A DNA stretch of 64,000 bases from Anaerosphaera aminiphila DSM 21120 (GCF_900129925.1 NZ_FQXI01000001.1:186001-250000), one strand, 5' to 3'; shown: positions 38,125-47,103, counted from the first letter of the stretch. The notes: a model not told the origin generated them from the sequence alone. Made by a program: numbers and translations.

Positions 38125-38678
38125 CTATAAAATCCTTAATAATTCTTTTCTCATAATATTGTGTGTACTTTTTGTAGGGTGAATTCCATCAAAAAACAAG
38201 TTATCATAATTATCCATACTACCTAAAACACTGTAAAAGTCTAAAAATTTATATTTTTTATATTTGAGATATCTTTCAATTTCTGATTGTATTCTTTTAA
38301 TTTGTTATTAGTTGAGATAAAAGAAGTATAACTAGTCCAGTTTTCTATTGAATCAATAGCAATTCTATGAGGAGAACATAAAATAATATCCAACTTTTCT
38401 TTATCTACGTATTCAAAAATAGTCATTAAATTTTTTACGACATAGTCAACACTGTAGTTTGACAAAAAGTCATTAATTCCAAAATATAAAACAAGAATAT
38501 CTCCATATATATCTTTTAGTTTACTTACTCCATAGTCACTAGTTGCACCATTCATTCCAAAGTTAACAGTGTGAATTCCCTTTTCATTTACATTTACAAA
38601 GGATTTTTCTTCACCTACCCCAAACCCCTTTACTATAGAGTCTCCCAGAGCAAATATAGTCAAATTATCACTTCCCAA
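38125..38678 (-). pseudogene. SGNH/GDSL hydrolase split by one-base frameshift
   Basis: The first frame (38241-38678, 145 residues) has GDSI (block I Ser) and the FGINDF block III, then stops at TAG 38241-38243. The bases after it (to the stop at 38125-38127) read in the -1 frame as LDFYSVLG then FDGIHPTKS, supplying the missing block V Asp-His pair. The junction minus-strand sequence is A-AAT-TTT-TAG with five T; six T would restore one frame. It is therefore either a broken gene, a sequencing error in a homopolymer, or a programmed shift. The first stop is 117 bases before the PilO-like start; the shifted frame's stop abuts it. A TTG start at 38678 or 38663 is possible. Confidence 0.75.
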
Positions 38679-39750
38679 GTTTATTCTTTAATTCACTTCC
38701 CAAATTTTTTCTACCTATTTCAACTAATCCTAACCTCGTAAATCCATACACTTCAGATCTTGAATCATCTTTTGACAGAGATTTTTTAAGCAATTTCAAA
38801 AGCTTTTCTCTATTTTTTAAATCATTCATATTTATAAAATCTATAATAATAATTCCCGATAAATTTCTAAGTTTTATTTGTCTAACTATTTCTCTTGCTG
38901 CAAGTTCATTTACTTTATAGATGTTTTCTTCAACTGTATTACCAACGTCATAATTTGAAGAATTGACATCTATTGCATAGAGAGATTCAGTTTTTTCTAT
39001 AACTATGTTAGCTCCGCCTAAAAGCTCTATTTTTTTATTAAATAAGCTCTTGTACTCCTCTAATAATTCTATATTGTATATAATTTTAAATCCACTATCA
39101 TACTCTACTTCATAATCCTCTTCACCACTAAACAAATCTTTATTGTTAGAAATTATAATGTCGTCCTTTTTATAATTATCCCTTATAAAACTCTTAAGAG
39201 AGTTATCAAAATACAATTCTTTTGGTGTTGGTCTCAGGTTTTTTTTCAGTAGTATTTTATCGGCTATTTTTTTTAAGCTAAAATACTCATCTACTATGTT
39301 TTGAGTGTATTTTGCCTTGGCATTACTTCTAAATAAAACACCTTTTATATTTTTCTCCTTGGCAAATTTTAAAAGTTCATCTTTTTCTTTTTTCCCAAGT
39401 AATTTTGAAAACTTAATAAATTTTCTTTCAGGGAAATACACTATATATTTACCTGAAAATGACAGTTCCATTGTAAGTTTTTCAGACTTTTCCCTTTCAG
39501 GTACTTTTTTTATTTGCACTAATATTTCATCTGTCTCATTTATATCTTTCCATGTGTTACTTAAATCTAAGTACCCATCCTTTTCTAAGCCAATATCAAC
39601 AAAGGCACAGTTCATAGTCTTAGATACTTTTTTTACTCTTCCTCTATAAATACTAGAAATTTTTGAATCTTCATAATCTATTATTTTTTTTATTTCATCG
39701 CTATAATATATAGCTACTTTTAAATCATCATCTATGTAAAATTTTCCCAT
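38668..39750 (-). CDS. rng: Ribonuclease G/E family protein, short form
   Basis: A 360-residue RNase E/G-type endonuclease. It has the S1-like N-terminal domain (YRGRVKKVSKTMNCAFVDIG, about 35-54), the catalytic Asp in YAIDVNSSNYDVG near 264 and IIIDFINM near 300. It ends soon after TRLGLVEIGRK, so the CPxCxG zinc-link segment that joins dimers into tetramers in the longer family members is missing. Either a genuinely short form or a truncation; the overlap with the SGNH start by 11 bases argues it is native. Confidence 0.9.
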   Translation of the reverse strand: MGKFYIDDDLKVAIYYSDEIKKIIDYEDSKISSIYRGRVKKVSKTMNCAFVDIGLEKDGYLDLSNTWKDINETDEILVQIKKVPEREKSEKLTMELSFSGKYIVYFPERKFIKFSKLLGKKEKDELLKFAKEKNIKGVLFRSNAKAKYTQNIVDEYFSLKKIADKILLKKNLRPTPKELYFDNSLKSFIRDNYKKDDIIISNNKDLFSGEEDYEVEYDSGFKIIYNIELLEEYKSLFNKKIELLGGANIVIEKTESLYAIDVNSSNYDVGNTVEENIYKVNELAAREIVRQIKLRNLSGIIIIDFINMNDLKNREKLLKLLKKSLSKDDSRSEVYGFTRLGLVEIGRKNLGSELKNKLGK

Positions 39751-39757
39751 TTTAACC

Positions 39758-40477
39758 TCAAATTAAACCATTTTCTAAAAAGCTGTAATACACATTATCC
39801 CCTATTACTATGTGATCTATTACTGGTATTTGCATTATTTCTCCTGCTTTTATCATTCTATCTGTAAGCTCAATATCTTCCTTAGATGGTTTAGGATCAC
39901 CTGATGGATGATTGTGAAGTAAAATTATAGTGTGTGCTGACTCATTTACTGCTGTAAAAAATACTTCTCTTGGATGGACTATAGTTGCATTTATTATTCC
40001 TGAAGATATGTCTCTTATACTTTCAATTTCTTTTTTTGTATTTAAAATTACTATCTTAAATGTTTCATTTTTTAAAAACCTCATTTCGCTCATGACGTAT
40101 TTAACTACCTCATTTGGCGATTTGATTTTTTTCTTACTATGTATACTCTCTTTATTTATTCTCTTCGATAAAGTAACTGCTGCCATAATCATAGACGCTT
40201 TACTAATACCTATTCCCTTAATTTCTAATAAGTCTTTAATTGTAGTATTTGACAGAGCAGAAATTCCAACTTCACTTTCAACACCTTCTCTTTTTAGAGA
40301 ATTTATTATCTCTTGCGAGAGTTCCACTGAAGTTTTAGTCTTAGTTCCCGTTCTAATAATAAGAGCAAGTAATTCTGCATTAGAAAGATTGTCAGCTCCA
40401 TATTTCAACAATTTTTCTTGCGGCCTATCCTCTAAGGGCAAATCTTTTATTTTATAAGTGCATTCCCTTTTTTCCAC
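39758..40477 (-). CDS. radC: RadC family JAMM-domain protein
   Basis: A 239-residue protein with an N-terminal helix-hairpin-helix (IKGIGISKASMIMA near 68-81) and a JAMM metalloprotease-like domain containing LLHNHPSGDPKPSKED near 189-204. Function of RadC is unsettled; early links to DNA repair are doubted. Start is GTG with GAGGT eight bases upstream, since the downstream ATG would cut the N-terminus. It overlaps maf by 26 bases. Confidence 0.9.
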   Translation of the reverse strand: MEKRECTYKIKDLPLEDRPQEKLLKYGADNLSNAELLALIIRTGTKTKTSVELSQEIINSLKREGVESEVGISALSNTTIKDLLEIKGIGISKASMIMAAVTLSKRINKESIHSKKKIKSPNEVVKYVMSEMRFLKNETFKIVILNTKKEIESIRDISSGIINATIVHPREVFFTAVNESAHTIILLHNHPSGDPKPSKEDIELTDRMIKAGEIMQIPVIDHIVIGDNVYYSFLENGLI

Positions 40478-41060
40478 CTTTTACTACCTCTTTCATTAAA
40501 GAAATTCCAAAAAAATCATATAACTTATCAGAGATTTTTGAAATTGGCAATCCAACTATATTATTAAAATCTCCCTCTATATATTCAACTAGCAAACTCC
40601 CATAACCTTGTATAGCATAAGCGCCTGCTTTTCCAATATATTCATCTGTGTCTAAATAATACTTTATATCCTTATTTGACAGTTCTTTAAACTTTACATT
40701 AGATTTAACATGATCTGTATATTTAATTTTTTTATTTATATTGAAAATACTATACCCTGTAATTACTTCATGAACTTTACCTGAAAGTTCTTCTAACATA
40801 TTTTTTGCATCAGATATATCTATTGGTTTTCCCATTACTTTAGAATCAATAGTTACAATAGTATCTGCAGAAATTACAATGTCCTTCGGATTATCTATTG
40901 CAACTTTTATTCCCTTTTCAAAGGAAAGAGCCATAGTAAGTTGTTCAGGACTACTATAGTATTCATTGTTTTCCTCAATATCATAAGTTACTACAGAAAA
41001 ATCTATAAATTTCTTTAAAATTTCTTTTCTCCTTGGTGAATTTGATGCAAGAACAATCAT
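40452..41060 (-). CDS. maf: Maf family nucleoside triphosphate pyrophosphatase
   Basis: A 202-residue house-cleaning pyrophosphatase that removes dTTP/UTP analogues. The SNSPRRKEIL motif is at the N-terminus, with SADTIVTIDSKVMGKP near 62-77 and the AYAIQGYGSLLVEYIEGDFNNIVGLP block. Length is typical. The ATG overlaps the Gx transporter by 4 bases. maf-radC neighbours are common in Firmicutes. Confidence 0.92.
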   Translation of the reverse strand: MIVLASNSPRRKEILKKFIDFSVVTYDIEENNEYYSSPEQLTMALSFEKGIKVAIDNPKDIVISADTIVTIDSKVMGKPIDISDAKNMLEELSGKVHEVITGYSIFNINKKIKYTDHVKSNVKFKELSNKDIKYYLDTDEYIGKAGAYAIQGYGSLLVEYIEGDFNNIVGLPISKISDKLYDFFGISLMKEVVKGGKKGMHL

Positions 41061-41569
41061 TTTAAACCCTCCTTTATTGTCTTTTTTAAATTACTTACAA
41101 TCATTTCACTTGCAATACCCACAAAATATCCTGTAAATAATCCCAAAATTAATAAAAAAGGCAAATAACTAAATATCATTATATTATTTAAAATAAACGA
41201 AGCTACTAGTACTTGTCCAAAGTTGTGAAAAAATGCTCCAATTAAACTAATTCCAATTAAAGATAGCTGTTTACTTAAATATTTATCTGCCAAAATCATA
41301 GATATGGAACTTAGCATAGCCCCTACAAATGAAAATATAAAAGAAGATAGAGAGCCAGTCACTAAAATTAACACTACTGACTTTAGTACTGCTACTATTA
41401 ATCCCTCTTTATATCCAAATACTATTATTGTAACAAGGACTACTATATTAGACAGTCCTAATTTTGCACCAGGAATAGGTAGTGGTATAGGAATAATATT
41501 TTCAAAAAGACTTACTACAATTCCCATTGCCACCAGCAAAGATAAATATATCATTTTTTTAGTTTTCAT
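41057..41569 (-). CDS. Gx transporter/heptaprenyl diphosphate synthase component I-like
   Basis: A 170-residue membrane protein with about five helices. The NIIPIPLPIPGAKLGLSNIV block (about 25-44) is the hallmark of the Hpre_diP_synt_I (Gx transporter) family. The historical name does not prove a prenyl synthase role; many members look like ECF-type small-molecule transporter subunits. It overlaps the NusG-II gene by 4 bases and maf by 4 bases. This pair beside rnf genes is common in clostridia. Confidence 0.85.
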   Translation of the reverse strand: MKTKKMIYLSLLVAMGIVVSLFENIIPIPLPIPGAKLGLSNIVVLVTIIVFGYKEGLIVAVLKSVVLILVTGSLSSFIFSFVGAMLSSISMILADKYLSKQLSLIGISLIGAFFHNFGQVLVASFILNNIMIFSYLPFLLILGLFTGYFVGIASEMIVSNLKKTIKEGLK

Positions 41570-41937
41570 TGTAAAACCACATCCACATCACTATTTCCCT
41601 CAATTGTTACAATAAGTCTATTTGGCAGACACACTAGTGATTGACCGACTTTACTAATTTTCCCCATTTTAATGCAAGTTTTATCTTTACAGTCTGAGTC
41701 TTTAATATATACAGAATCATCTTCTACTACAATTATATTTTTGCCAAATTCACTTTCAACTACAAACTCTTTTTCTGAAACTTCACTATTTAATTTTTGT
41801 CTTTCAACTATTTCTCCATTTACATTTACAATTAAGTTACTGTCACTTGAAGTACTTAAGTTTGTCTTTGAAATATAAAAAATTGTAACTGAAATTAGAA
41901 AAATTAATATAACTACAACATAATCGCCTTTTTTCAT
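41566..41937 (-). CDS. NusG domain II-containing protein
   Basis: A 123-residue protein with an N-terminal membrane helix (about 5-24) and an extracytoplasmic NusG-II domain holding the CKDKTCIKMGKISKVGQSLVCLPN pattern split here as CKDKTC and VCLPNRL. It has no NusG transcription role; the family is found with Gx transporters. I chose ATG at 41937 with AGAGGT upstream. A promoter TTGCTT-18-TATAAT lies upstream, and the rnf terminator separates it from rnfB. Confidence 0.85.
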   Translation of the reverse strand: MKKGDYVVVILIFLISVTIFYISKTNLSTSSDSNLIVNVNGEIVERQKLNSEVSEKEFVVESEFGKNIIVVEDDSVYIKDSDCKDKTCIKMGKISKVGQSLVCLPNRLIVTIEGNSDVDVVLQ

Positions 41938-41952
41938 ATAAACCTCTAATAA

Positions 41953-41982
41953 ATTATAACAACTAATCAACTGTCAAAGCAA
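41953..41982 (-). promoter_or_regulatory. Promoter of the NusG-II/Gx/maf/radC unit
   Basis: Minus-strand -35 TTGCTT (41977-41982), 18-base spacer, -10 TATAAT (41953-41958), directly downstream of the rnf terminator. Confidence 0.55.
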
Positions 41983-41986
41983 GTAA

Positions 41987-42011
41987 AAAGGCACTGAAAA
42001 TCAGTGCCTTT
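41987..42011 (-). terminator. rnf operon terminator
   Basis: Perfect arms AAAGGCACTG and CAGTGCCTTT with a 5-base loop, followed on the minus strand by T5. Begins three bases after the rnfB stop codon. Confidence 0.9.
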
Positions 42012-42013
42012 AA

Positions 42014-42922
42014 TTAATTATTTTTCGTAGCTTCTAAGTCTTTTTCTGCTTTTTGTTTTAATAACTCTTGTTTTTTCTTTTCTGCATCTAATTTTTGTTT
42101 TTCTTTAATCTTTTCTACTCTTTCAGGATATTCAGAGAAAATTGCTCCTGTTGGACACTTTGCAACGCATATTCCACAGTTAATACATTTGTCATAGTCT
42201 ATCTTCGCAATATTGTTCTCAACGTGTATTGCATCTTTAGGACAACTTTTTTCACATATATTACATGAAATACATCCCACTGAACAATTAGCTCTAACAA
42301 CTTTTCCAATATCATTAGAAAAACACTTCACTACAGTCTTACTCTTATATGGCACCATTTCTATTAAGTGTTTAGGACAAATATCCACACATTTTTTACA
42401 TGCCACACACTTTTCTTTATCTACAACTGCAATTCCATCGACAATATGTATTGCGTCAAATTCACAAACAGATACACATGTACCGCCACCAACACAGCCA
42501 TAGTTACAAGATTTAGATCCCTTTTGAAAATCAGAAATCAATCTACAATCTACAAATCCGTTGTAATTATATTTTTCTTTAGCTTTTCCACAGCTTCCTT
42601 GACATAGGACACAGGCAACTTCTTTTTCAATATCTCCTGCATTTACTCCCATAATTTCAGCTATGTCATCAGCAACTTCTTTTCCTCCAATGGAACATCC
42701 ACTAACTGTAGCTTTTCCGTCGGCAATCGCTTGAGCTAATCCGTCACATCCCGGAAATCCACAAGCTCCACAGTTCGCGCCAGGAAGTGCATTACGAATA
42801 GCCTCTACCTTTTCATCTGTTTCAACAGCAAAAACTCTGGAAGCTATTGAAAGTACAACCCCAAAGATAGCTCCAATTACAGCTAATATTCCAACTGGAA
42901 GTATAATCGCATCTATATTCAT
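42014..42922 (-). CDS. rnfB: Rnf complex subunit B
   Basis: A 302-residue iron-sulfur subunit that takes electrons from reduced ferredoxin. One N-terminal membrane helix is followed by the NCGACGFPGCDGL cluster domain (about 49-61) and then several CxxCxxCxxxCP ferredoxin motifs, including CVACKKCVDICP and CINCGICVAKCP. The C-terminus is lysine/glutamine-rich. More cluster motifs than in E. coli RsxB, as in clostridial RnfB. Last gene of rnfCDGEAB; the terminator follows. Confidence 0.96.
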   Translation of the reverse strand: MNIDAIILPVGILAVIGAIFGVVLSIASRVFAVETDEKVEAIRNALPGANCGACGFPGCDGLAQAIADGKATVSGCSIGGKEVADDIAEIMGVNAGDIEKEVACVLCQGSCGKAKEKYNYNGFVDCRLISDFQKGSKSCNYGCVGGGTCVSVCEFDAIHIVDGIAVVDKEKCVACKKCVDICPKHLIEMVPYKSKTVVKCFSNDIGKVVRANCSVGCISCNICEKSCPKDAIHVENNIAKIDYDKCINCGICVAKCPTGAIFSEYPERVEKIKEKQKLDAEKKKQELLKQKAEKDLEATKNN

Positions 42923-42931
42923 ATTTACCCC

Positions 42932-43510
42932 CTATACTAATCCAGAAAATCCAGAAAATGCTAAAGCCATTAAGCCAGCGCTAATTAAAGCTATCGGAAC
43001 ACCTTCTAGTGCTTTAGGGACATTTCCCAGTGCTAGTCTTTCTCTAAGTGTACTAATTAACACAAGTGCTAATGTAAATCCAATTGAAGCTCCAAGTCCA
43101 CTGAAAATAGTTTCAATTAAATTGTAACCATTTTGAACATTAAGTACTGTTACTCCCAATACAACACAGTTAGTTGTAATTAATGGAAGATAAACTCCCA
43201 TTGCTGTATAAAGTGCAGGAGAAGTCTTTTTAATAACCATCTCTACAAATTGTACAAGTGATGCTATAACTAAAATAAATACAATAGTTTGTAAATACTC
43301 AAGTCCAAATTTATCTAGTATAAATACTTGTAAACACCATGTAATTGCTGATGCAATAACTACTACAAATGTTACTGCTACTCCCATCCCCACAGCTGTT
43401 TCTGTTTTAGACGAAACTCCTAAAAACGGACAAATTCCCAAAAATTGAGCAAATACATAATTGTTTACTAAAATTGTAGATACCAATATCGTTATAATAT
43501 TACTCATCAT
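42932..43510 (-). CDS. rnfA: Rnf complex subunit A
   Basis: A 192-residue membrane subunit with six helices, part of the ion-translocating core. Recognisable segments are NNYVFAQFLGICPFLGVS near the start, and LALVLISTLRERLALGNVPKALEGVPIAL near the end. It is related to RnfE and the Nqr D/E subunits. The cysteine in GICPFLG is the conserved iron ligand of this subunit type. Nine bases precede rnfB. Confidence 0.96.
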   Translation of the reverse strand: MMSNIITILVSTILVNNYVFAQFLGICPFLGVSSKTETAVGMGVAVTFVVVIASAITWCLQVFILDKFGLEYLQTIVFILVIASLVQFVEMVIKKTSPALYTAMGVYLPLITTNCVVLGVTVLNVQNGYNLIETIFSGLGASIGFTLALVLISTLRERLALGNVPKALEGVPIALISAGLMALAFSGFSGLV

Positions 43511-43512
43511 AA

Positions 43513-44109
43513 CTATTCACCCCTATCAGCAAGTAATTTTTTAAATCCTGCAATTAAAAATCCAAGAAGAATAAATGCCCCTGCAGGCGCACCCATAAGT
43601 CCTATTCCAGGATATAGTTCTGGAAGAATTTGAATATTTAAAAGAGTTCCATATCCAAAAAATTCTCTAATAATTCCCATTAAAGCTACTGCTAACATAT
43701 ATCCACAACCTGTTCCCAATCCATCAACTATTGAAGGAATAAACTTGTTTTTATATGCAAACCCCTCAGCTTCTCCCAAAATACAGCAATTTACTACTAT
43801 TAAGGGCAAAAATATTCCCAGTGAGCTGTATATTGCTGGTGAATAAGCATGAAGAATCATTTCAACTAATGTAACAAAAGTTGCAATAACAACTATAAAG
43901 CAGGGAATTCTTATTTTATTTGGTATTACATTTCTAAGCAGTGAGACAACTCCATTACTCATAATTAATACAAAGGTAACTGCCACTCCCATTGCCAAGG
44001 CGTTTTCCAGTGTATTAGTAATGGCAAGTACTGAACACAATCCTATTAATTGTATAAATATGGGATTGTTTTTTATCATTCCGTCAATAAAAACTTTTTT
44101 TAAATTCAT
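43513..44109 (-). CDS. rnfE: Rnf complex subunit E
   Basis: A 198-residue membrane subunit paired with RnfA. The NNPIFIQLIGLCSVLAITNTLENAL block near 14-38 carries the conserved Cys, and the end has GAPAGAFILLGFLIAGFKKL. Six helices are predicted. It lies two bases upstream of rnfA on the coding strand. Confidence 0.95.
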   Translation of the reverse strand: MNLKKVFIDGMIKNNPIFIQLIGLCSVLAITNTLENALAMGVAVTFVLIMSNGVVSLLRNVIPNKIRIPCFIVVIATFVTLVEMILHAYSPAIYSSLGIFLPLIVVNCCILGEAEGFAYKNKFIPSIVDGLGTGCGYMLAVALMGIIREFFGYGTLLNIQILPELYPGIGLMGAPAGAFILLGFLIAGFKKLLADRGE

Positions 44110-44120
44110 ACTAATCCCCC

Positions 44121-44708
44121 CTATTTATCTAACTTTAAATAGTTATTGTATACATCTATAACTATATTATCTCCACCTAAAACAGCCTTTGAAGTCACTG
44201 TTGCTCCACTAATTTGTAGCACTTCATCATCAGTTGAAGGTTCTTTATTCATTTTTAACTCTGATGTTGCAGATTTACCCATATAAGACGAATAATAGTC
44301 CTCTTCTTCTATTAATGTTCCAAACCCCTTAGTTTCTGCATTAGATATATTTCTAAATCCCGCAATTACATCTCCATCTAATGAAATTCCTATTGCATTA
44401 GTCATAGCTCCACCAAAACCATTTACCGAAACATTTATACAATATCCCACTTTCTCACTGTTTTTAGTGGCCACAAATACATTTTGTATTTCCGGATGTT
44501 CTTCTTGGATTTCAGCAAATTTAGTTCTGTCATATTCTTCAAAATCATCTGCTTCATCTCCAAAAATAACTTTATATGAGCTAAGTGTATTTTCAAGTTC
44601 TGTCTTTGCTATTGTAGGAGCTGTTAAACTATTTACAAAAGCTAAAAGTCCAGCTGAAATCGCACAAAAAACTAATAGAATTATTCCAAATTTTATTGGT
44701 TCTTTCAT
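44121..44708 (-). CDS. rnfG: Rnf complex subunit G (covalent FMN)
   Basis: A 195-residue extracytoplasmic subunit with an N-terminal membrane anchor. The flavinylation site is SGATVTS near 166-172, where FMN is attached to the threonine by an ApbE-type transferase; no ApbE gene is in this window. The G-F-G-G-A-M-T segment near 97-103 is also conserved. It overlaps nothing and abuts rnfD by one base. Confidence 0.94.
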   Translation of the reverse strand: MKEPIKFGIILLVFCAISAGLLAFVNSLTAPTIAKTELENTLSSYKVIFGDEADDFEEYDRTKFAEIQEEHPEIQNVFVATKNSEKVGYCINVSVNGFGGAMTNAIGISLDGDVIAGFRNISNAETKGFGTLIEEEDYYSSYMGKSATSELKMNKEPSTDDEVLQISGATVTSKAVLGGDNIVIDVYNNYLKLDK

Positions 44709-45674
44709 TTACTTCGCCTCCCCATATGCTTTTGTCTTAGTTAGTTTGTCAATTAAAGGTGTTGCAACGTTCATAAGAGCTATTGAATAGGAAACTCCCT
44801 CAGGGAGAGACCCTTTAACCCTTATAACTGCAGTAATTATCCCACACCCCAAGGCAAAAATAATCTTTCCTTTATTATTCATCGGAGTTGTTGTATAGTC
44901 AGTTGCCATAAAGAAAGCTCCTAAAAATAAACCTCCACCTAAAATTTCATAAGGTAGTATATTCACTGGAATTCCAAGAATAAGTAAAAATATTGCTGTT
45001 GTCAATAAATAAATTAATGGAATTCTAAAATTTATAATTCCCCTAACTATTAAGTAAATTCCACCTATCGCTAAAAGTATAGCAGATGTTTCTCCAATAA
45101 CCCCTGATATATTTCCAATTGCCATATCTTTTAAAAGCGGTAAGTTAGTAACTGTTCCTTCTTTAATCATTTGAAGTGGTGTAGCACCACTAATTCCATC
45201 TGGACCTGAATAATTTGTCATTAGCTTTGCCCATGATGCCATTAAAACTATACGAGCAGCAATGGCCGGATTCATAAAATTACATCCTATCCCACCGAAA
45301 CACTCTTTAACCACTAATATGGCAAATATAGATCCAAATGCAGCCATCCACCATGGTGCAGTAGCTGGTAAGTTAAATGCTATTAAAATTCCCGTTACAG
45401 CTGCCGATAAATCCCAAATTTGAATTTCTTTATGCATTAATTTTTGAAAAATATATTCTGTACCCACACAAGAAATTATGCACACCGCTATAAGTATAGC
45501 TGAACTCATCCCAAAAAAATATATACTACCCACTAATGCAGGCATAAGTGCGATAATAACATCTAGCATTATTTTTTGAACAGAATCATTAGATCTAATA
45601 TGGGGTGCAAGTGAAACATAAAACTCATTGCCCTTTAAAGAATTTGAATCATTTATTACGGTTTTATTTTCCAT
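44709..45674 (-). CDS. rnfD: Rnf complex subunit D
   Basis: A 321-residue membrane subunit with about nine or ten helices. The DGISGATPLQ motif near residue 160 holds the threonine that carries covalent FMN. NPAAIARIVLMASW near 133 and ATDYTTTPMNNKGK near 258 are other conserved blocks. It lies ten bases after rnfC. Confidence 0.95.
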   Translation of the reverse strand: MENKTVINDSNSLKGNEFYVSLAPHIRSNDSVQKIMLDVIIALMPALVGSIYFFGMSSAILIAVCIISCVGTEYIFQKLMHKEIQIWDLSAAVTGILIAFNLPATAPWWMAAFGSIFAILVVKECFGGIGCNFMNPAIAARIVLMASWAKLMTNYSGPDGISGATPLQMIKEGTVTNLPLLKDMAIGNISGVIGETSAILLAIGGIYLIVRGIINFRIPLIYLLTTAIFLLILGIPVNILPYEILGGGLFLGAFFMATDYTTTPMNNKGKIIFALGCGIITAVIRVKGSLPEGVSYSIALMNVATPLIDKLTKTKAYGEAK

Positions 45675-45684
45675 TTTGAACCTC

Positions 45685-47016
45685 CTATCTCTTTACTCTT
45701 GATTTTATTTCGCGCTTTGCTAATTTTATTGACTGTGCAAGATTTCTCTTAGCAGGACAAACAAAAGAACAAATTCCACATTCCATACACTGATCTGCAT
45801 ATAATTCATCACACAAATCTACATTGCCTTTTAATATCGCTGCATTAATTTCTGTTGGATTAATGTGCGCAGGGCAATGGTCTACACACCTTGAACATTT
45901 AATACAAGGTGACTCTTTATCATCTTTAACTTCCGCATTTGAAAATACTAATATTCCTGAAGTTGTTTTGGTAATTGGACTGTTTAAATCAAAAACAGAT
46001 TTTCCAGTCATAGGTCCTCCACAAACTATTTCAATAAAATCATCTTTTACTCCTCCACAAAAATCTATAATATCTTTTACTGAAGTTCCAATTTTAACTA
46101 AAATATTTTTAGGAGTGTTAATACCACTTCCACTAACTGTAATTACTCTTTCATAGGATGGTCTTCCTTCAATAACAGCTTCATAGAACGCAAGTGTTGT
46201 TCCAACATTCGTCAAAAAAACTCCTACATCATTAGTAACTCCATTTTGAGGAACTATTCTATTTACTACAGCCTCTGATAATCTCTTTGAATCTCCCTGC
46301 GGATATTTCGTCTTACATCCAACTACTTTTAAATTTTTCCACTCAGGATGTTCACTTATTTTTTCTTCCATAATAGCAATAGCATCGGGTTTATTTTCCT
46401 CTATTGCCATATATGAAACTTTCTCATTATAAAAATTAGAAAAAATTTCAAGACCTTTTAAAATTTCTTCTGTTTTTTCAACCATTATCCTATGGTCACA
46501 TGTAAGAAAAGGCTCACACTCTGCACCATTTATAATGCATTCGTCAAGCACGGGATCTTCATTTCTAAGCTTTGAATGTAATGGAAAACCTGCTCCTCCC
46601 ATACCAACTATTCCCTTGTCTTTAATGAACGAAATAATTTCATCCATTGAAACGTCTTTATAGTTTAGTAGTGGTTTAGGTTCAACGTTTTCATCTTTAC
46701 CATCATTTTCTATGACAACACATTCACAATATCTTCCATCAGCAGTATACATATTTTCAATAGATACTACAGTGCCAGAAACGGATGAATGTACTGATGA
46801 AGAAATAAAAGCTTCTGAATCTCCAATCTTTTGTCCGACTTTAACTGTGTCTCCCTTTTTAACTATTGGAATACATGGAGCACCTATATGCTGACTCATT
46901 GGTATGTATACAGTGCTAGGACTGGGCATTTTCTCAATAGAAGCATGCTCTGTCAAACCTTTATGTTCATCCATGTGAATTCCACCTACAGAAAAAGTAA
47001 GATTTCTTGAACTCAT
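45685..47016 (-). CDS. rnfC: Rnf complex subunit C
   Basis: A 443-residue soluble subunit that binds NADH and FMN and carries two 4Fe-4S clusters. Visible are GMGGAGFPLHSKL near 136-148 (nucleotide loop), CIKCSRCVDHCPAHINP near 361-377 and CMECGICSFVCPAKR near 401-415. Start ATG has GAGGTG upstream. It is the first gene of rnfCDGEAB, with promoter TATACA-17-TATAAT overlapped by a palindrome. Confidence 0.96.
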   Translation of the reverse strand: MSSRNLTFSVGGIHMDEHKGLTEHASIEKMPSPSTVYIPMSQHIGAPCIPIVKKGDTVKVGQKIGDSEAFISSSVHSSVSGTVVSIENMYTADGRYCECVVIENDGKDENVEPKPLLNYKDVSMDEIISFIKDKGIVGMGGAGFPLHSKLRNEDPVLDECIINGAECEPFLTCDHRIMVEKTEEILKGLEIFSNFYNEKVSYMAIEENKPDAIAIMEEKISEHPEWKNLKVVGCKTKYPQGDSKRLSEAVVNRIVPQNGVTNDVGVFLTNVGTTLAFYEAVIEGRPSYERVITVSGSGINTPKNILVKIGTSVKDIIDFCGGVKDDFIEIVCGGPMTGKSVFDLNSPITKTTSGILVFSNAEVKDDKESPCIKCSRCVDHCPAHINPTEINAAILKGNVDLCDELYADQCMECGICSFVCPAKRNLAQSIKLAKREIKSRVKR

Positions 47017-47069
47017 TTACTTCACCTCAATTATAAAATTTTACTCTGTTAAATTAAAACAATAATTTA

Positions 47070-47098
47070 ATTATAACACTATTTTTTTGGAATGTATA
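47070..47098 (-). promoter_or_regulatory. rnf promoter
   Basis: Minus-strand -35 TATACA (47093-47098), 17-base spacer, -10 TATAAT (47070-47075), about 50 bases before rnfC. The weak -35 box lies inside the palindrome at 47088-47103, which suggests control by a regulator binding there. Confidence 0.6.
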
Positions 47099-47103
47099 TT
47101 CCA
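47088..47103. promoter_or_regulatory. Palindromic operator-like site at the rnf promoter
   Basis: TGGAATGTATATTCCA has perfect 6-bp arms TGGAAT/ATTCCA around a 4-base centre and covers the -35 box. A second near-palindrome (47114-47134, TTGTTAA...TAAGCAA) lies just upstream. No regulator can be named. Confidence 0.45.

Noticed and set aside
39930-40457. A 175-codon open frame opposite radC.
   Set aside because: Antisense to a well-supported gene, with low-complexity Ile/Leu/Ser content and no ribosome site.
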